A stretch of DNA of 64,000 nucleotides from Rossellomorea aquimaris (GTDB lineage: Bacteria > Bacillota > Bacilli > Bacillales > Bacillaceae_B): assembly GCF_008180865.1 (NCBI RefSeq), contig NZ_VTEX01000003.1, forward strand, positions 64,501-128,500. Reading direction: 5' to 3'. The notes beneath the pieces are model-generated. The model made no database searches. It was not told the origin of the DNA and saw only the letters and a program-made list of their open reading frames with translations. Below, piece after piece: positions 46,285 to 55,406 of this stretch. The stretch's first letter is position 1; each line of letters starts with the position of its first letter. Position numbers and translations under genes: made by a program.

Positions 46285-46807
46285 GCTCTTTTCGTAAAGA
46301 TTGTTGTTTTTAACATAAGTTCTGCAAGGCTCTGTCAATTAGTGTGTGCTGGATGGTGAGGGGAACTGCTCCGCTTTCCGCGGACGTTCGGCCGAGCCTC
46401 CTCAGCTTCGCTTCCGGGGTCTCGGCACGCCCGTACTTCCGCAGGAGTCTTTGCAGTTCCCCTCACCATCTTTAATAGGATCTTTGTGACAGAGCTTCAA
46501 GGTGTACCAGAAAACAAAATAACTAGAAAAAATAATTCTGCTTTATTAAGACAATGAATCTCTACTTACCTTATAAGAGATTGTTTGCTAAAAAGCTTGT
46601 TTAAATTGTTTTCGATTAAGGATTCATGCTCAGAAAGTTGATCCTCGCTGCAGGATGATCGACTCCTGCGGGAATAGCTGGACAGGTGAGACCCCGGAGG
46701 CGCAGCCGAGGAGGCTCACCGCCAGCCCCGCGGAAAGCGAGCATCCTGGAGCAGAAATCAACTATTACTTTCGTGTCTACAATAGCAACAAACTTTACGA
46801 AAAGAGC
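46285..46807. mobile_element. MITE-like element, copy 2
   Basis: A 523-bp non-coding repeat homologous to 13924-14452 in the same orientation. Terminal inverted repeats of 24 bp (46285-46308 and 46784-46807) match at 22 positions. Inside are the same two hairpins: GATGGTGAGGGGAACTGC with its exact complement, and the AGTTGAT / ATCAACT arm pair around a GC-rich core. TTTTAATT flanks both ends one base away, a likely 8-bp target duplication. No protein is encoded. Confidence 0.78.
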
Positions 46808-46994
46808 CTTTTAATTTGAATGTAAGTGAAAACATCAAAATTATTCCCGATCTTAAGAAACAGAATATCCAATCGCAGAAATAATGTGCCAAACATTGAT
46901 CCTTATTACACCTAAACCATCAAATTGTTTATTTTAGCAGTGAATGGGTAGACCAATAATAGGATAAAAAACTTAGATAAAGGATGATGGATGC

Positions 46995-47639
46995 ATGAAT
47001 GTACTCGTTATTGGAGCAAACGGTCATACTGGCCGACACATAGTGAAAGAACTTTCAGGCAGCAGTCAGCATTTCGTGAGAGCCATGATTCGAAAGACAG
47101 AACAGGCAAAGGATATGGAAGACTTAGGGGCAAGACCAATTGTTGCAGACCTGGTGCAGGACTTTTCTTACGCTCTTGAAAATGTAAATGCTGTTATTTT
47201 TGCAGCTGGCAGCGGTGGTTCAACAGGAGACGATAAGACCCTTACAATTGATCAGGAAGGTGCAAAGAAAGCAGTGGATTACGCGAAGAAGATGGGAATT
47301 GAGCGCTTTGTGATGCTTAGCTCAATGGGTGCAGATAATCCGTCAAGCGGTCCGGATGCACTTCAGTTTTACTTAAAAGCGAAAGGAGCAGCGGATGCCT
47401 ATTTGAAGGAAAGCGGTCTAAATTACACAATCGTCCGACCAGGCGCCCTTTCATTCGACGAAGGGAAAGGAAAGATTGAAGCTTCTACCTCCATTGAAGA
47501 CAAAAGCAGAGACATATCACGTGAAGATGTCGCAAAAGTACTCGTCGACTCCTTGACCATCGAAGAAACAAACCACAAAGTATTCGAAATCCTGAGCGGT
47601 GACACACCTGTTGAAGAAGCACTAAAAAATATCCATTAA
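46995..47639 (+). CDS. NAD(P)-binding SDR-like oxidoreductase (YhfK-like)
   Basis: A 214-residue atypical short-chain dehydrogenase of the NmrA/YhfK kind. N-terminal VLVIGANGHTGRHIVKEL binds the nucleotide; VMLSSMGADNPSSGP and YTIVRPGALSFD are typical. The usual YxxxK appears only as YLKAKGAADAYLK. AAGGATG lies before the ATG. Substrate unknown. Confidence 0.85.
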   Translation: MNVLVIGANGHTGRHIVKELSGSSQHFVRAMIRKTEQAKDMEDLGARPIVADLVQDFSYALENVNAVIFAAGSGGSTGDDKTLTIDQEGAKKAVDYAKKMGIERFVMLSSMGADNPSSGPDALQFYLKAKGAADAYLKESGLNYTIVRPGALSFDEGKGKIEASTSIEDKSRDISREDVAKVLVDSLTIEETNHKVFEILSGDTPVEEALKNIH

Positions 47640-47645
47640 TCATGA

Positions 47646-47685
47646 AAAAGGGGACGGACCTCCAAAATGGAGGTCCGTCCCTCTT
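47646..47685. terminator. Hairpin between the oxidoreductase and sufA-like genes
   Basis: Perfect 13-bp arms GGGACGGACCTCC and GGAGGTCCGTCCC with a 5-base loop; five A on the left and CTCTT on the right. Shares GGACGGACCT with 16464 and 23706. Confidence 0.8.
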
Positions 47686-47690
47686 AGTTA

Positions 47691-48053
47691 TCAGCAATTC
47701 TCCGGCGTACCTTTATTCGTCGCCGTCACGAACGATGATCCGCATCCGCATGATGCGATGGCGTTCGGATTATCAATCGTAAATCCGCCACCCATCATGG
47801 ACTGCTTGTAATCTATTTTAGTACCGTTCAAAATAGCAGCATCATTTTTGGCTACAACAAGCTTGATTCCATGCTGTTCCAGTGTTGTATCTCCATCTTG
47901 AAGCTCATGTTCAAATCCCATTCCATAAGAAAGGCCGCTACAGCCTCCCCCTTTAACCGCTACTCGCAACATGGCATCTGTTTCCTCATGTTCCTTCATC
48001 ATATCTTTAATCTGAAGGGCCGCGGCTTCTGTCAGAATGACTACTTCACTCAT
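47691..48053 (-). CDS. yutM: SufA/IscA-family iron-sulfur carrier (YutM)
   Basis: A 120-residue A-type Fe-S carrier. The three ligand cysteines lie in KGGGCSGLSYG and the C-terminal ASCGCGSSF. It delivers Fe-S clusters to apo-proteins in the cytoplasm. Position near the yut genes matches B. subtilis YutM. Confidence 0.9.
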   Translation of the reverse strand: MSEVVILTEAAALQIKDMMKEHEETDAMLRVAVKGGGCSGLSYGMGFEHELQDGDTTLEQHGIKLVVAKNDAAILNGTKIDYKQSMMGGGFTIDNPNAIASCGCGSSFVTATNKGTPENC

Positions 48054-48269
48054 TCATTACACCCCCAACCTTTTCATTTCTTACTTCTTAGTATACTCCT
48101 TTCTATTTTACTACTCAACCAAAGGGGCTTTGGTGAATGATTGGAAGGAAACTTTTTATTCATATCAGTAAACCGTGACTTTTTACTTATCTCCATAAAA
48201 AACACTGGTCCTTGATCCTTCCGCCAAGGTATAATAAAGGAAAATAGTCCCGATTATGAGGTGGTATTC

Positions 48270-48968
48270 ATGACGGTAGTGTCGCCCTTTTATGATAAAA
48301 AAACACAGTGCCTTTCGTGTAAACACTCGTTCAGTACAACAAGGATCAGATCCCGTTTTGTGAAGGTAGTAGGATACGACAGTGACTTTTGTCCCCTGTA
48401 TGATTCAAAGGATGTGAATCCTTTACTCTATAACGTTTCTGTATGCCCAAAGTGTGGTTTTTCGTATACAGATGATTTCACAGCATACATACCTCCTGTT
48501 CTCAAAGCTGATTTGGAAAAGAAAATCAGCCTACACTGGCAGCCACAGGATTATGGAAAACTGAGATCATATTACGATGGGATTAATACATATAAATTGG
48601 CCGCCTACTGTGCTCTAATTAAAAAGGAGAAAAAGGTGACCATAGCAGGGTTATATCTCCGGACTGCCTGGCTTTATCGAAAGACAGGAGAAAAAGAACA
48701 GGAAAGACGATTCATTAATCTTGCTACACATGAATACATTGATGCCTATTTGACAGACGGCGTATCAGGTTCTTTAATGTCCGAAACTAAACTCCTGTAT
48801 ATCATAGCGGAATTATTGAGAAGACAGGATAAAATCGAGGAATCCGTCGTTTATTTATCTAAAGTCATTAGTAAACAGCATCTCTCCACAGAACCGAAGA
48901 TTATTGAAATGGCCAGAGAGAGCTGGTACGAAATACGGGATCGGTATAAAGAAGCAAAGTCTTTGTAA
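48270..48968 (+). CDS. DUF2225 zinc-ribbon protein
   Basis: A 232-residue cytoplasmic protein with N-terminal Cys pairs QCLSCKHSFS and CPKCGFSYT plus an intervening FCPLYDSKDVNPLLY, which define DUF2225, followed by a helical TPR-like region. Probably binds zinc. The ATG at 48270 follows AGGTGG; the frame is open from 48261. Function unknown. Confidence 0.82.
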   Translation: MTVVSPFYDKKTQCLSCKHSFSTTRIRSRFVKVVGYDSDFCPLYDSKDVNPLLYNVSVCPKCGFSYTDDFTAYIPPVLKADLEKKISLHWQPQDYGKLRSYYDGINTYKLAAYCALIKKEKKVTIAGLYLRTAWLYRKTGEKEQERRFINLATHEYIDAYLTDGVSGSLMSETKLLYIIAELLRRQDKIEESVVYLSKVISKQHLSTEPKIIEMARESWYEIRDRYKEAKSL

Positions 48969-48975
48969 AAGAAAA

Positions 48976-49006
48976 CTAGTGGTCTCGCCACTGTTTTTTT
49001 TTTTGC
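48976..49006 (+). terminator. Terminator of the DUF2225 gene
   Basis: AGTGG and CCACT arms with a 5-base loop followed by a run of twelve T. Confidence 0.8.
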
Positions 49007-49072
49007 ATTCCAGAACACATACACATTGTAAAAAACCAAAAAAAATAAGCCAGTCACAAGACCAGCTTTTCT

Positions 49073-49309
49073 TTAAAACATCGGATTATCTTCAAGAAAT
49101 TGATAGATATGATCCACCAACTCTTCAGGTGTGTCCCCTGTTACGACTTCACCATTGACGAGAGCATAAAAGGATTGGGCGCATTTTCCGCAGTAACCCA
49201 GGCATCCATACTCAATAACATCGAGGTTGGGGTCCCTCTCTAATATTTCAAGCGCTTTTTGCGCACCACTAGCAAGATTACTTATACAAAATTCAATAAT
49301 AGGTTTCAA
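49073..49309 (-). CDS. yuzB: YuzB, DUF1450 protein
   Basis: A 78-residue protein with the conserved [14 protein letters not shown] motif (three cysteines), as in B. subtilis YuzB, and the C-terminal EDNPMF. The TTG at 49309, giving [13 protein letters not shown], is chosen because GAGGTGA lies just upstream; the open frame extends to 49363. Probably binds a metal or Fe-S cluster. Confidence 0.85.
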   Translation of the reverse strand: MKPIIEFCISNLASGAQKALEILERDPNLDVIEYGCLGYCGKCAQSFYALVNGEVVTGDTPEELVDHIYQFLEDNPMF

Positions 49310-49640
49310 TTCTATCACCTCACTACTCTTTGTTATGCTACCTTTTTTTATCATTATCGTCAATCATTTGAGTTCCATGTAATGGTATAACAGATTGTGA
49401 ACATTTTCGCTTATTTCTGTTGTGAAAACGCCGTTATTTCGATATACTTTTAATGTTAATAGGTTTACTAATATGATAATTGCGCGAATTATGCTTCATA
49501 TTGAAAATGCTTACTTTTTCAGGACCCGTTTCGGCGTGAATGTCCTTTCAATCCCGTCCCATACAATTTATGGGATATACATCACATACAAACACACTAT
49601 TTCATTCATAATGTAGAGTGCAAAAAAGGGGAAATTTTTC
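49310..49640. other. Intergenic region between yuzB and yutJ
   Basis: About 330 A/T-rich bases holding the two divergent promoters. No conserved element or supported ORF recognised. Confidence 0.45.
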
Positions 49641-50708
49641 ATGAAACAATTAGTGCTGCTTGGCGGAGGATATGGGAACATGCGCGTTCTACTTCGCTTA
49701 TTACCCAACCAATTACCTGAAGATGTATCGATTACCCTGATTGATCGAAATCCTTACCACTGCCTTAAGACGGAATACTATGCTTTAGCCGCTGGTACGA
49801 TTTCAGATCAACATGTACGCGTATCATTCCCGGAACATGCCCGTTTATCCTACGTGTACGGAGATATTTCCGGAGTGGACATGGAAAACAAGCTCGTAAA
49901 TATGAAAGACCAAGATCCAGTTCCTTATGACGACCTTGTGATTGGACTCGGCTGTGAGGATAAATATCATAATGTACCTGGTGCTGACGAACATACTTAC
50001 TCCATTCAAACAATTGAAAAATCCCGTAAGACATACCAAACCTTATGTAATCTTCCAGCTGGTTCGATCGTAGGAATCGTTGGAGCCGGATTAAGCGGGA
50101 TTGAGCTTGCGAGTGAACTTCGTGAAAGCCGTTCTGATTTAAAAATAAAGCTGTTCGATCGAGGTCCGCGTATTCTTAATGCCTTCCCTGAGCGTCTAAG
50201 CTCTTATGTTCACAGTTGGTTTGACGAGAATGACGTAGACATCGTCAATGGTTCGAATATTACAAGAGTGGAACCAAATACCCTCCATAATCATGAAGAA
50301 CAAATCTTTTGCGATGCAATCGTATGGACGGCAGGTATTCAGCCAAGCAAAGTCGTCCGCGATATGAATGTTGAAAAAGATGCAAGCGGTCGCGTCATTC
50401 TGACAAAGTATCATAACCTGCCTCAGGATGAAAATGTGTACGTGGTTGGTGACTGCGCAAGCCTTCCTCAAGCTCCAAGTGCCCAGCTGGCTGAGGGACA
50501 AGCAGAACAAATCGTGACAGTTTTACTTAAACGTTGGAAAAACGAAGAACTACCTGCAGAATTACCTAAGATCAAGCTTAAAGGAATTCTCGGTTCACTC
50601 GGAAAGAAACATGGCTTCGGTCTGGTAAACGAGCGCTCCATCACAGGTCGTGTCGCTCGATTGTTGAAATCCGGTGTGTTATGGATGTATAAGTATCATA
50701 ATGGATGA
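49641..50708 (+). CDS. yutJ: NDH-2-like FAD-dependent oxidoreductase YutJ
   Basis: A 355-residue pyridine nucleotide-disulfide-type oxidoreductase. FAD-binding LVLLGGGYGNMRVL, NADH-binding VGIVGAGLSGIELASELRE and YVVGDCASLPQAPSAQLAEG. Shorter than YumB and without its C-terminal membrane-associated region, as in YutJ. Electron acceptor unknown. AAAAGGGG precedes the ATG. Confidence 0.88.
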   Translation: MKQLVLLGGGYGNMRVLLRLLPNQLPEDVSITLIDRNPYHCLKTEYYALAAGTISDQHVRVSFPEHARLSYVYGDISGVDMENKLVNMKDQDPVPYDDLVIGLGCEDKYHNVPGADEHTYSIQTIEKSRKTYQTLCNLPAGSIVGIVGAGLSGIELASELRESRSDLKIKLFDRGPRILNAFPERLSSYVHSWFDENDVDIVNGSNITRVEPNTLHNHEEQIFCDAIVWTAGIQPSKVVRDMNVEKDASGRVILTKYHNLPQDENVYVVGDCASLPQAPSAQLAEGQAEQIVTVLLKRWKNEELPAELPKIKLKGILGSLGKKHGFGLVNERSITGRVARLLKSGVLWMYKYHNG

Positions 50709-50710
50709 TG

Positions 50711-50747
50711 TAAAAAAGAACCGCGATTGATGTGCGGTTCTTTTTTT
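50711..50747 (+). terminator. Terminator of yutJ
   Basis: AAAGAACCGC and GCGGTTCTTT arms with a 9-base loop and seven or more T. Confidence 0.85.
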
Positions 50748-50814
50748 GATTCACCTCAATAATCCATCTGAAAAAGCTAGCCCAATCAGAAAAGCCTTTT
50801 TCAACCCCCACGAA

Positions 50815-51141
50815 TTAAACCGCTTTATACCCATACTTTTCAAGCTCAGTGTAAATCGTTTTTAAACGGGGATTCCCTTCGCCGACAATATTTCCTTCTA
50901 ACAGGACAATCGGATAAAACATATCCTCTTCGATGACTCTTGAAGCAAATTGCTTTACGACTTCATCTTCAGGAGGACTGTGAATATCTACATATTTAAT
51001 CACGAAGGGCTGATTTGGGTACTTCCGGCTGACAGCAGCCTCAAGCCATTCGTACGTTTCTTTCGATGATGGTAAATTCACGCAGCTTGGACAAAGTATT
51101 TCTGCCCCATATACATAAAGTTCAACAGGCTTACGCTCCAT
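50815..51141 (-). CDS. yuzD: YuzD, DUF1462 thioredoxin-like protein
   Basis: A 108-residue protein with CPSCVNLPSS at residues 17-26, a thioredoxin-like CxxC site, and VLLEGNIVGEGNPRL. Matches YuzD, placed beside yutI as in B. subtilis, which suggests a role near Fe-S assembly. Function inferred from position. Confidence 0.85.
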   Translation of the reverse strand: MERKPVELYVYGAEILCPSCVNLPSSKETYEWLEAAVSRKYPNQPFVIKYVDIHSPPEDEVVKQFASRVIEEDMFYPIVLLEGNIVGEGNPRLKTIYTELEKYGYKAV

Positions 51142-51339
51142 TTCTCTCTCCCCTTTGCTTTCCCTCTCTTGTATATTTTACAAAAAAAGCAGCAGAGTTG
51201 GAACGATAATGTGTGAATTTCTGTACTGGAAACTGTATTTAGACTTTTTCTTAAAAAGAAATTCCCAATAGTTTGCAGGTTGATAGATTTTTTGTGAATA
51301 TGTCATTATAATAGAGAGTAAGGAAAGGAGTAGATAATT

Positions 51340-51576
51340 ATGGCTGAAAACGAAATGATTGCACCAGTTCAGGAAGTATTAGATAAATTACGTCCGTTCC
51401 TACTTCGCGATGGTGGAGACTGCGAACTAGTGGACGTCGAAGACGGAATCGTTAAATTACGCCTTCTAGGTGCTTGTGGAAGCTGCCCAAGTTCAACAAT
51501 CACGCTAAAAGCAGGAATCGAACGCGCTTTAGTGGAAGAAGTTCCAGGTATCGTTGAAGTAGAGCAAGTATTCTAA
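51340..51576 (+). CDS. yutI: NifU C-terminal-type Fe-S scaffold YutI
   Basis: A 78-residue Nfu-domain protein with the cluster-binding GACGSCPSS motif and [14 protein letters not shown]. It carries Fe-S clusters in the cytoplasm. AAGGAG before the ATG. Independent gene with its own terminator. Confidence 0.93.
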   Translation: MAENEMIAPVQEVLDKLRPFLLRDGGDCELVDVEDGIVKLRLLGACGSCPSSTITLKAGIERALVEEVPGIVEVEQVF

Positions 51577-51587
51577 TTCAATCACAT

Positions 51588-51627
51588 TAAAGCCTAAATC
51601 CTTAATCGGATTTAGGCTTTTTTTTCA
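51588..51627 (+). terminator. Terminator of yutI
   Basis: AAAGCCTAAATCC and GGATTTAGGCTTT arms followed by eight T; it reaches the end of the convergent dehydrogenase gene. Confidence 0.85.
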
Positions 51628-52587
51628 TTGTACTTCCGTCTTCGGTTGATCTCCCTTTATAACTGCCTGAATGTTCTCCACGCATAAGGCCATCATTTCA
51701 TAACGCGTTTCTTTCGAGGAACTGCCAATATGGGGAATGGCGACAACTTGATCTAATGCAAGAAGAGGATGATCGGCATCAATCGGCTCTGCTTCGAATA
51801 CATCCAATCCGGCACCTGCAATGTCACCCCTCTTCAATGCTTTTTCTAAAGCCTCTTCATTTACAATCGCACCACGGGCTGCATTGATGAAAATCCCTGT
51901 TTTTTTCATCATGGTGAATTGTTCTTCCTGGAACATGCCTTTTGTACCCGCATTCAGTGGAGCAAGCACAACAACGAAATCCGACTGGATTAAAAGATCT
52001 TCAAATGTTGAATATTGTACTCCAAGGGCTCTTTCCGCTTCATGCTTCCTGGAACGATTATGATAAAGAACATTCATATTGAATCCCTTGGATCTTCTAG
52101 CCACCGCTTCTCCTATGCTTCCCATTCCAACGATACCAATGGTTTTGTGATGAATATCCATGCCGGAAAGGAGAAGGGGTGACCAGCTTTTCCATTTTCC
52201 TTCTTTAATATAGCGATCCGCTTCAACGATTCGCCTTGCCGTCGCCATTAAAAGAGCAAATGTTAAGTCGGCAGTGGTTTCCGTTAGGACATCAGGCGTG
52301 TTGCAAATGGTTACGCCCAATTCTTTTGCCGCTTCAAGATCTATATTGTCAAAGCCCACCGCAAGATTTGCCACGACCTTCAATGAAGGAGATTTCTGTA
52401 ATAGCTCCTTATCTATCCGGTCTGACAGCATAGTAAGTAAAGCAGTAGCACTCTCTGCTTTACGGAGAAGAATATCCCTTGGCACTGGAACATCCCCATG
52501 TTCCCACATGTCGACTTCAAATTCGCTCTGCAATGGTTTAATCACTGATTCAGGCAATTTTCTCGTAATGTATATGGATGGCTTCAT
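51625..52587 (-). CDS. D-2-hydroxyacid (glycerate/glyoxylate-type) dehydrogenase
   Basis: A 320-residue NAD(P)-dependent enzyme. Rossmann motif IGIVGMGSIGEAVARRSKG, INAARGAIVNEEAL (catalytic Arg), GLDVFEAEP (Glu) and IPHIGSSSKETR (His) are all present. Reduces glyoxylate or hydroxypyruvate, or oxidises D-glycerate. It lies between yutI and yutH on the opposite strand from yutI. Specificity not determined. Confidence 0.88.
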   Translation of the reverse strand: MKPSIYITRKLPESVIKPLQSEFEVDMWEHGDVPVPRDILLRKAESATALLTMLSDRIDKELLQKSPSLKVVANLAVGFDNIDLEAAKELGVTICNTPDVLTETTADLTFALLMATARRIVEADRYIKEGKWKSWSPLLLSGMDIHHKTIGIVGMGSIGEAVARRSKGFNMNVLYHNRSRKHEAERALGVQYSTFEDLLIQSDFVVVLAPLNAGTKGMFQEEQFTMMKKTGIFINAARGAIVNEEALEKALKRGDIAGAGLDVFEAEPIDADHPLLALDQVVAIPHIGSSSKETRYEMMALCVENIQAVIKGDQPKTEVQ

Positions 52588-52677
52588 ATGTATCCCCTAC
52601 CTTCACTTCACTTTCCTCCAGTTTAGCATAAAAATGAAGGTATACAGGGGGTTAAAGTCTTTGAAGACATTGATCGT

Positions 52678-53679
52678 TTAAAGCCATGCAACAAGGGGAA
52701 TTCCCCATTTTTTCACTGGAACTTCGGACATATGATAAAAGTCAGACAGAAATGCCTCATATTGATGAGAATTTTTCAGATAGTTCTCCAGCTTCTCTTC
52801 TACTACCTTCTTCTGCTGCTCAGATTCTGAAATATAATATTCCTCGATGCATTCGAAATAATGCAGGGGAAACAGAAGTCGTGAATACAACAACCTCCAT
52901 GAGAATGGTGAGAGTGGGGTAATGGATTCATACTCTCTCATAAATTCCTGAAGCTCAGGATGAAACGTTTGGCTTTTCATGAAATATCTTTCTCTCACCC
53001 ACTCCGCTATGTCCCTGCTGCAGTGATCGAATACCCACTGAAATGGAAAATGAATGCACACCTCAGTCCCCCATGTCGATTGAATATAACGTTCATGGCA
53101 AATCGTGCCTGCATCCTCTTGCTTCGGGTCCTCATCAAGCTCCGTATCCACCAGATACTGAATCGCGTTTTCTGACAAAGCACTGTAATAAGGATAGCTC
53201 TCAACAAAACGACGTTCAAACTCATCAGCCGGCTGATCCTGGATAACCTGATAGTACGCTTTCTCTAACTGGTCCAGCCGCTTTTCCCACAGACTCTTCC
53301 ACTGGCCCATACGATTTATTTTCTCCACCTTTTCTTCAAAGGTCCGTCCCCTGAAATGGAATTTGCTTAACTTTCTTCCCAGCTTATTATCCGGGGGGGA
53401 TTGGATGCTTTCATTTCGCAGCACCACAAAGTCTTTATCTTTTTCTACAACAAGAAATCTTCCTTCGTGGTTAGGAACGAAGGTTGAAACATGGCGATCC
53501 CCCTGACTTTTAAGGTGTTCTGCCAATTTGTAGAGTTCCACTAAGGTTTCTTGTTCCATATTCGTTACGCCGACAATACTATATACTAACCCCCCAACCA
53601 AATATCGATTCATCATTCCATCAAAGAATGCCCTCTCTGGATGCAATCCAAAATGATTGATTAATATTTCTTGAGACAT
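52678..53679 (-). CDS. yutH: YutH, spore coat-associated kinase-like protein
   Basis: A 333-residue protein of the CotS/YutH family, related to APH-like kinases but without clear catalytic HxDxxxxN. Features include EGRFLVVEKDKDFVVLRNE near residue 70 and CIHFPFQWVFDHCSRDIAEW. B. subtilis YutH is a spore coat-associated protein of similar length (339 residues). GAGAGATC precedes the ATG. Confidence 0.82.
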   Translation of the reverse strand: MSQEILINHFGLHPERAFFDGMMNRYLVGGLVYSIVGVTNMEQETLVELYKLAEHLKSQGDRHVSTFVPNHEGRFLVVEKDKDFVVLRNESIQSPPDNKLGRKLSKFHFRGRTFEEKVEKINRMGQWKSLWEKRLDQLEKAYYQVIQDQPADEFERRFVESYPYYSALSENAIQYLVDTELDEDPKQEDAGTICHERYIQSTWGTEVCIHFPFQWVFDHCSRDIAEWVRERYFMKSQTFHPELQEFMREYESITPLSPFSWRLLYSRLLFPLHYFECIEEYYISESEQQKKVVEEKLENYLKNSHQYEAFLSDFYHMSEVPVKKWGIPLVAWL

Positions 53680-53791
53680 GTTGATCTCTCCTATCTAAAG
53701 TGACCGTCTTTTTATTTTTCGCAAGGTGATCTGTGTCAAAGGAACTCTTTTTCATATTGTCATTTTCCTTCATTTGAAGGACACAAATTAT

Positions 53792-53938
53792 ATGAATATA
53801 ACCTTTAAAGACATTTATGAATATCTGAAACTGGAGATGGGCAAGAATGAGAGTAGAAGCTATTATTATGTCTATTTTTTAAATAGGAATCATATGTGTA
53901 AAACAAGGCTTCGTCTAATCGAAATAGGGGTTTTATAA
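53792..53938 (+). CDS. Possible small ORF upstream of yutG
   Basis: A 48-codon frame from the ATG at 53792 with AAGGA ten bases upstream, encoding a basic, Tyr-rich peptide (MNITFKDIYEYLKLEMGK, then NESRSYYYVYFLNRN). It ends 24 bases before yutG. No family recognised; it may be chance or a leader peptide. Confidence 0.25.
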   Translation: MNITFKDIYEYLKLEMGKNESRSYYYVYFLNRNHMCKTRLRLIEIGVL

Positions 53939-53962
53939 TCTTTCAAAGAAAAGGTGAATAGG

Positions 53963-54463
53963 ATGAAGGATAAAGAATCAATGGATTTATTAGAGAAAAC
54001 GGCACGTAAATGGCTGCATGAAAGAGGAGTGGAGATTGAAGATATCGCTCAATTGGTCATGTACCTTCAACAAAAATATCATCCTGATCTTGAACTAAAG
54101 GAATGTGTCTATAATGTTGAACGTGTGTTAACGAAGCGGGAAGTACAGAATGCAATACTGACAGGTATTCAACTAGATATATTGGCTGAAAAAAAGATGC
54201 TTGAAGAACCGCTTCAAGCGATTATTGAAGTAGATGAAGGACTATATGGTGTGGATGAAATCCTGGCCTTTTCGATTGTGAATGTATATGGATCGATCGG
54301 ATTTACAAACTACGGATATATAGACAAGCAAAAACCTGGAATTCTGGAGAGGCTAAATGATAAATCATCCGGTATGTGCCATACCTTCCTTGATGATATT
54401 GTCGGAGCTATTGCAGCGGCTGCTTCCAGTCGGTTGGCACACAGGGCGAAATGCGCAGAATGA
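53963..54463 (+). CDS. yutG: YutG, phosphatidylglycerophosphatase A-family protein
   Basis: A 166-residue protein with the PgpA-family signature VDEILAFSIVNVYGSIGFTN and FLDDIVGAIAAAASS. It lacks the membrane helices of E. coli PgpA, as Bacillus YutG does. The ATG at 53963 follows AAAGGTG. Probably dephosphorylates phosphatidylglycerophosphate or a related lipid phosphate. Confidence 0.85.
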   Translation: MKDKESMDLLEKTARKWLHERGVEIEDIAQLVMYLQQKYHPDLELKECVYNVERVLTKREVQNAILTGIQLDILAEKKMLEEPLQAIIEVDEGLYGVDEILAFSIVNVYGSIGFTNYGYIDKQKPGILERLNDKSSGMCHTFLDDIVGAIAAAASSRLAHRAKCAE

Positions 54464-54478
54464 GGTTGAAGAATTATC

Positions 54479-54511
54479 CAAATCAGACGACATGGGTCGT
54501 CTGATTTTTTA
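54479..54511 (+). terminator. Terminator of yutG
   Basis: AATCAGACGAC and GTCGTCTGATT arms with a 4-base loop and six T. Confidence 0.88.
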
Positions 54512-54638
54512 GTGATAGAAGAAGTGGATATATACGCTAACAAAATAATCATACTATATTCCCTAAAAAATTACAGACTACAATAAATAGATCCTTTTAA
54601 CTAACTTTATTATTGCACATCGATGAATAGTTTTATAT

Positions 54639-54660
54639 AATTACAACTATAGTTGTAATT
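54639..54660. promoter_or_regulatory. 22-bp perfect palindrome, candidate operator
   Basis: AATTACAACTATAGTTGTAA plus TT is fully self-complementary. A further half-site TATAGTTGTAAC follows at 54671-54682. It lies 120 bp before the broken sda-like gene, in an otherwise empty interval after yutG. Confidence 0.5.
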
Positions 54661-54781
54661 AACATCAATATAGTTGTAACAAGGCTTCTTTAGAATAAAC
54701 ACCAGATAAAGGCTATCACTTTTATGAGATTCGAAAGAATTTCACATACTACATACGAAGAATAATTGAGGTGAAATCCTA

Positions 54782-54903
54782 TCCGGCTCCTAAGTGACCA
54801 AGCCCTTATTGATGCCTATAAAAAAGCAAAACAGTTAAAACTCAGTAATGAATTCATCATTCTGATCGAACAAGAAATTAAAAAGAGAAAATTAGTTCAT
54901 TAA
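54782..54903 (+). pseudogene. Sda-like sporulation checkpoint gene, broken
   Basis: After GAGGTG and seven bases, the frame from ATC at 54782 reads (I)RLLSDQALIDAYKKAKQLN. After a one-base backward shift at 54841 it continues LSNEFIILIEQEIKKRKLVH to a TAA at 54901. Together these match Sda, the small inhibitor of the sporulation kinase KinA, over nearly its whole length (MRKLSD.., then NLNRDFIELIENEIKRR in B. subtilis). The start codon is ATC where ATG is expected and one base is missing in the middle. Most likely a recent pseudogene; a programmed -1 shift is less likely. Confidence 0.65.
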
Positions 54904-55151
54904 AGAATCGTTTGATTGTAGATGTCTTCGTGTTCTTCACAAGTCGGCATAATGTCTTCCCACTGAACGTCAAGAGCACATACAATGGCATTCAGCTTGT
55001 TCAGGGACGGATTCGCCTCTCCCTTTTCAATCAACGAAATATAATTAACCGTTAATCCACATTTGTGACTTAATTCTTGTATGGTGATTTCTTTTGCTCT
55101 TCTATGGTGCCTTATTTTCTTTCCGACAAGTCCTGTAACTGTAATACTCAT
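54900..55151 (-). CDS. Small Xre-family HTH regulator
   Basis: An 83-residue protein with an HTH_3 domain (about 10-65; IRHHRRAKEITIQELSHKCG, then TVNYISLIEKGEANPS) and a short acidic tail. It is tail-to-tail with the sda-like pseudogene, their ends overlapping by four bases. Its size recalls SinR-like minimal regulators. A GAGG motif stands just before the ATG. Target unknown; the palindrome at 54639 is one candidate. Confidence 0.78.
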   Translation of the reverse strand: MSITVTGLVGKKIRHHRRAKEITIQELSHKCGLTVNYISLIEKGEANPSLNKLNAIVCALDVQWEDIMPTCEEHEDIYNQTIL

Positions 55152-55406
55152 TACCTCACTACCCTTTTAAAAATTCTTTAGAAATGACGTGGAATGTTTC
55201 GAAAATCAATTAAGAAACAGTGACTTTCATTCTTAAAGTTGCTTGCATTCGTAAAGAATAGTTAGAAATTGAAAAGGTATCAACGCTAATAGTCCCCTAC
55301 TACCTTTGATGTTTACCCTAGTTGCATACCTTTACACTTTTTTTCGTAATATTTTTTAAGAAAAATCTTTAAATTCTTAATGTTTTTTTGATCCTGTCTT
55401 TCTAGT

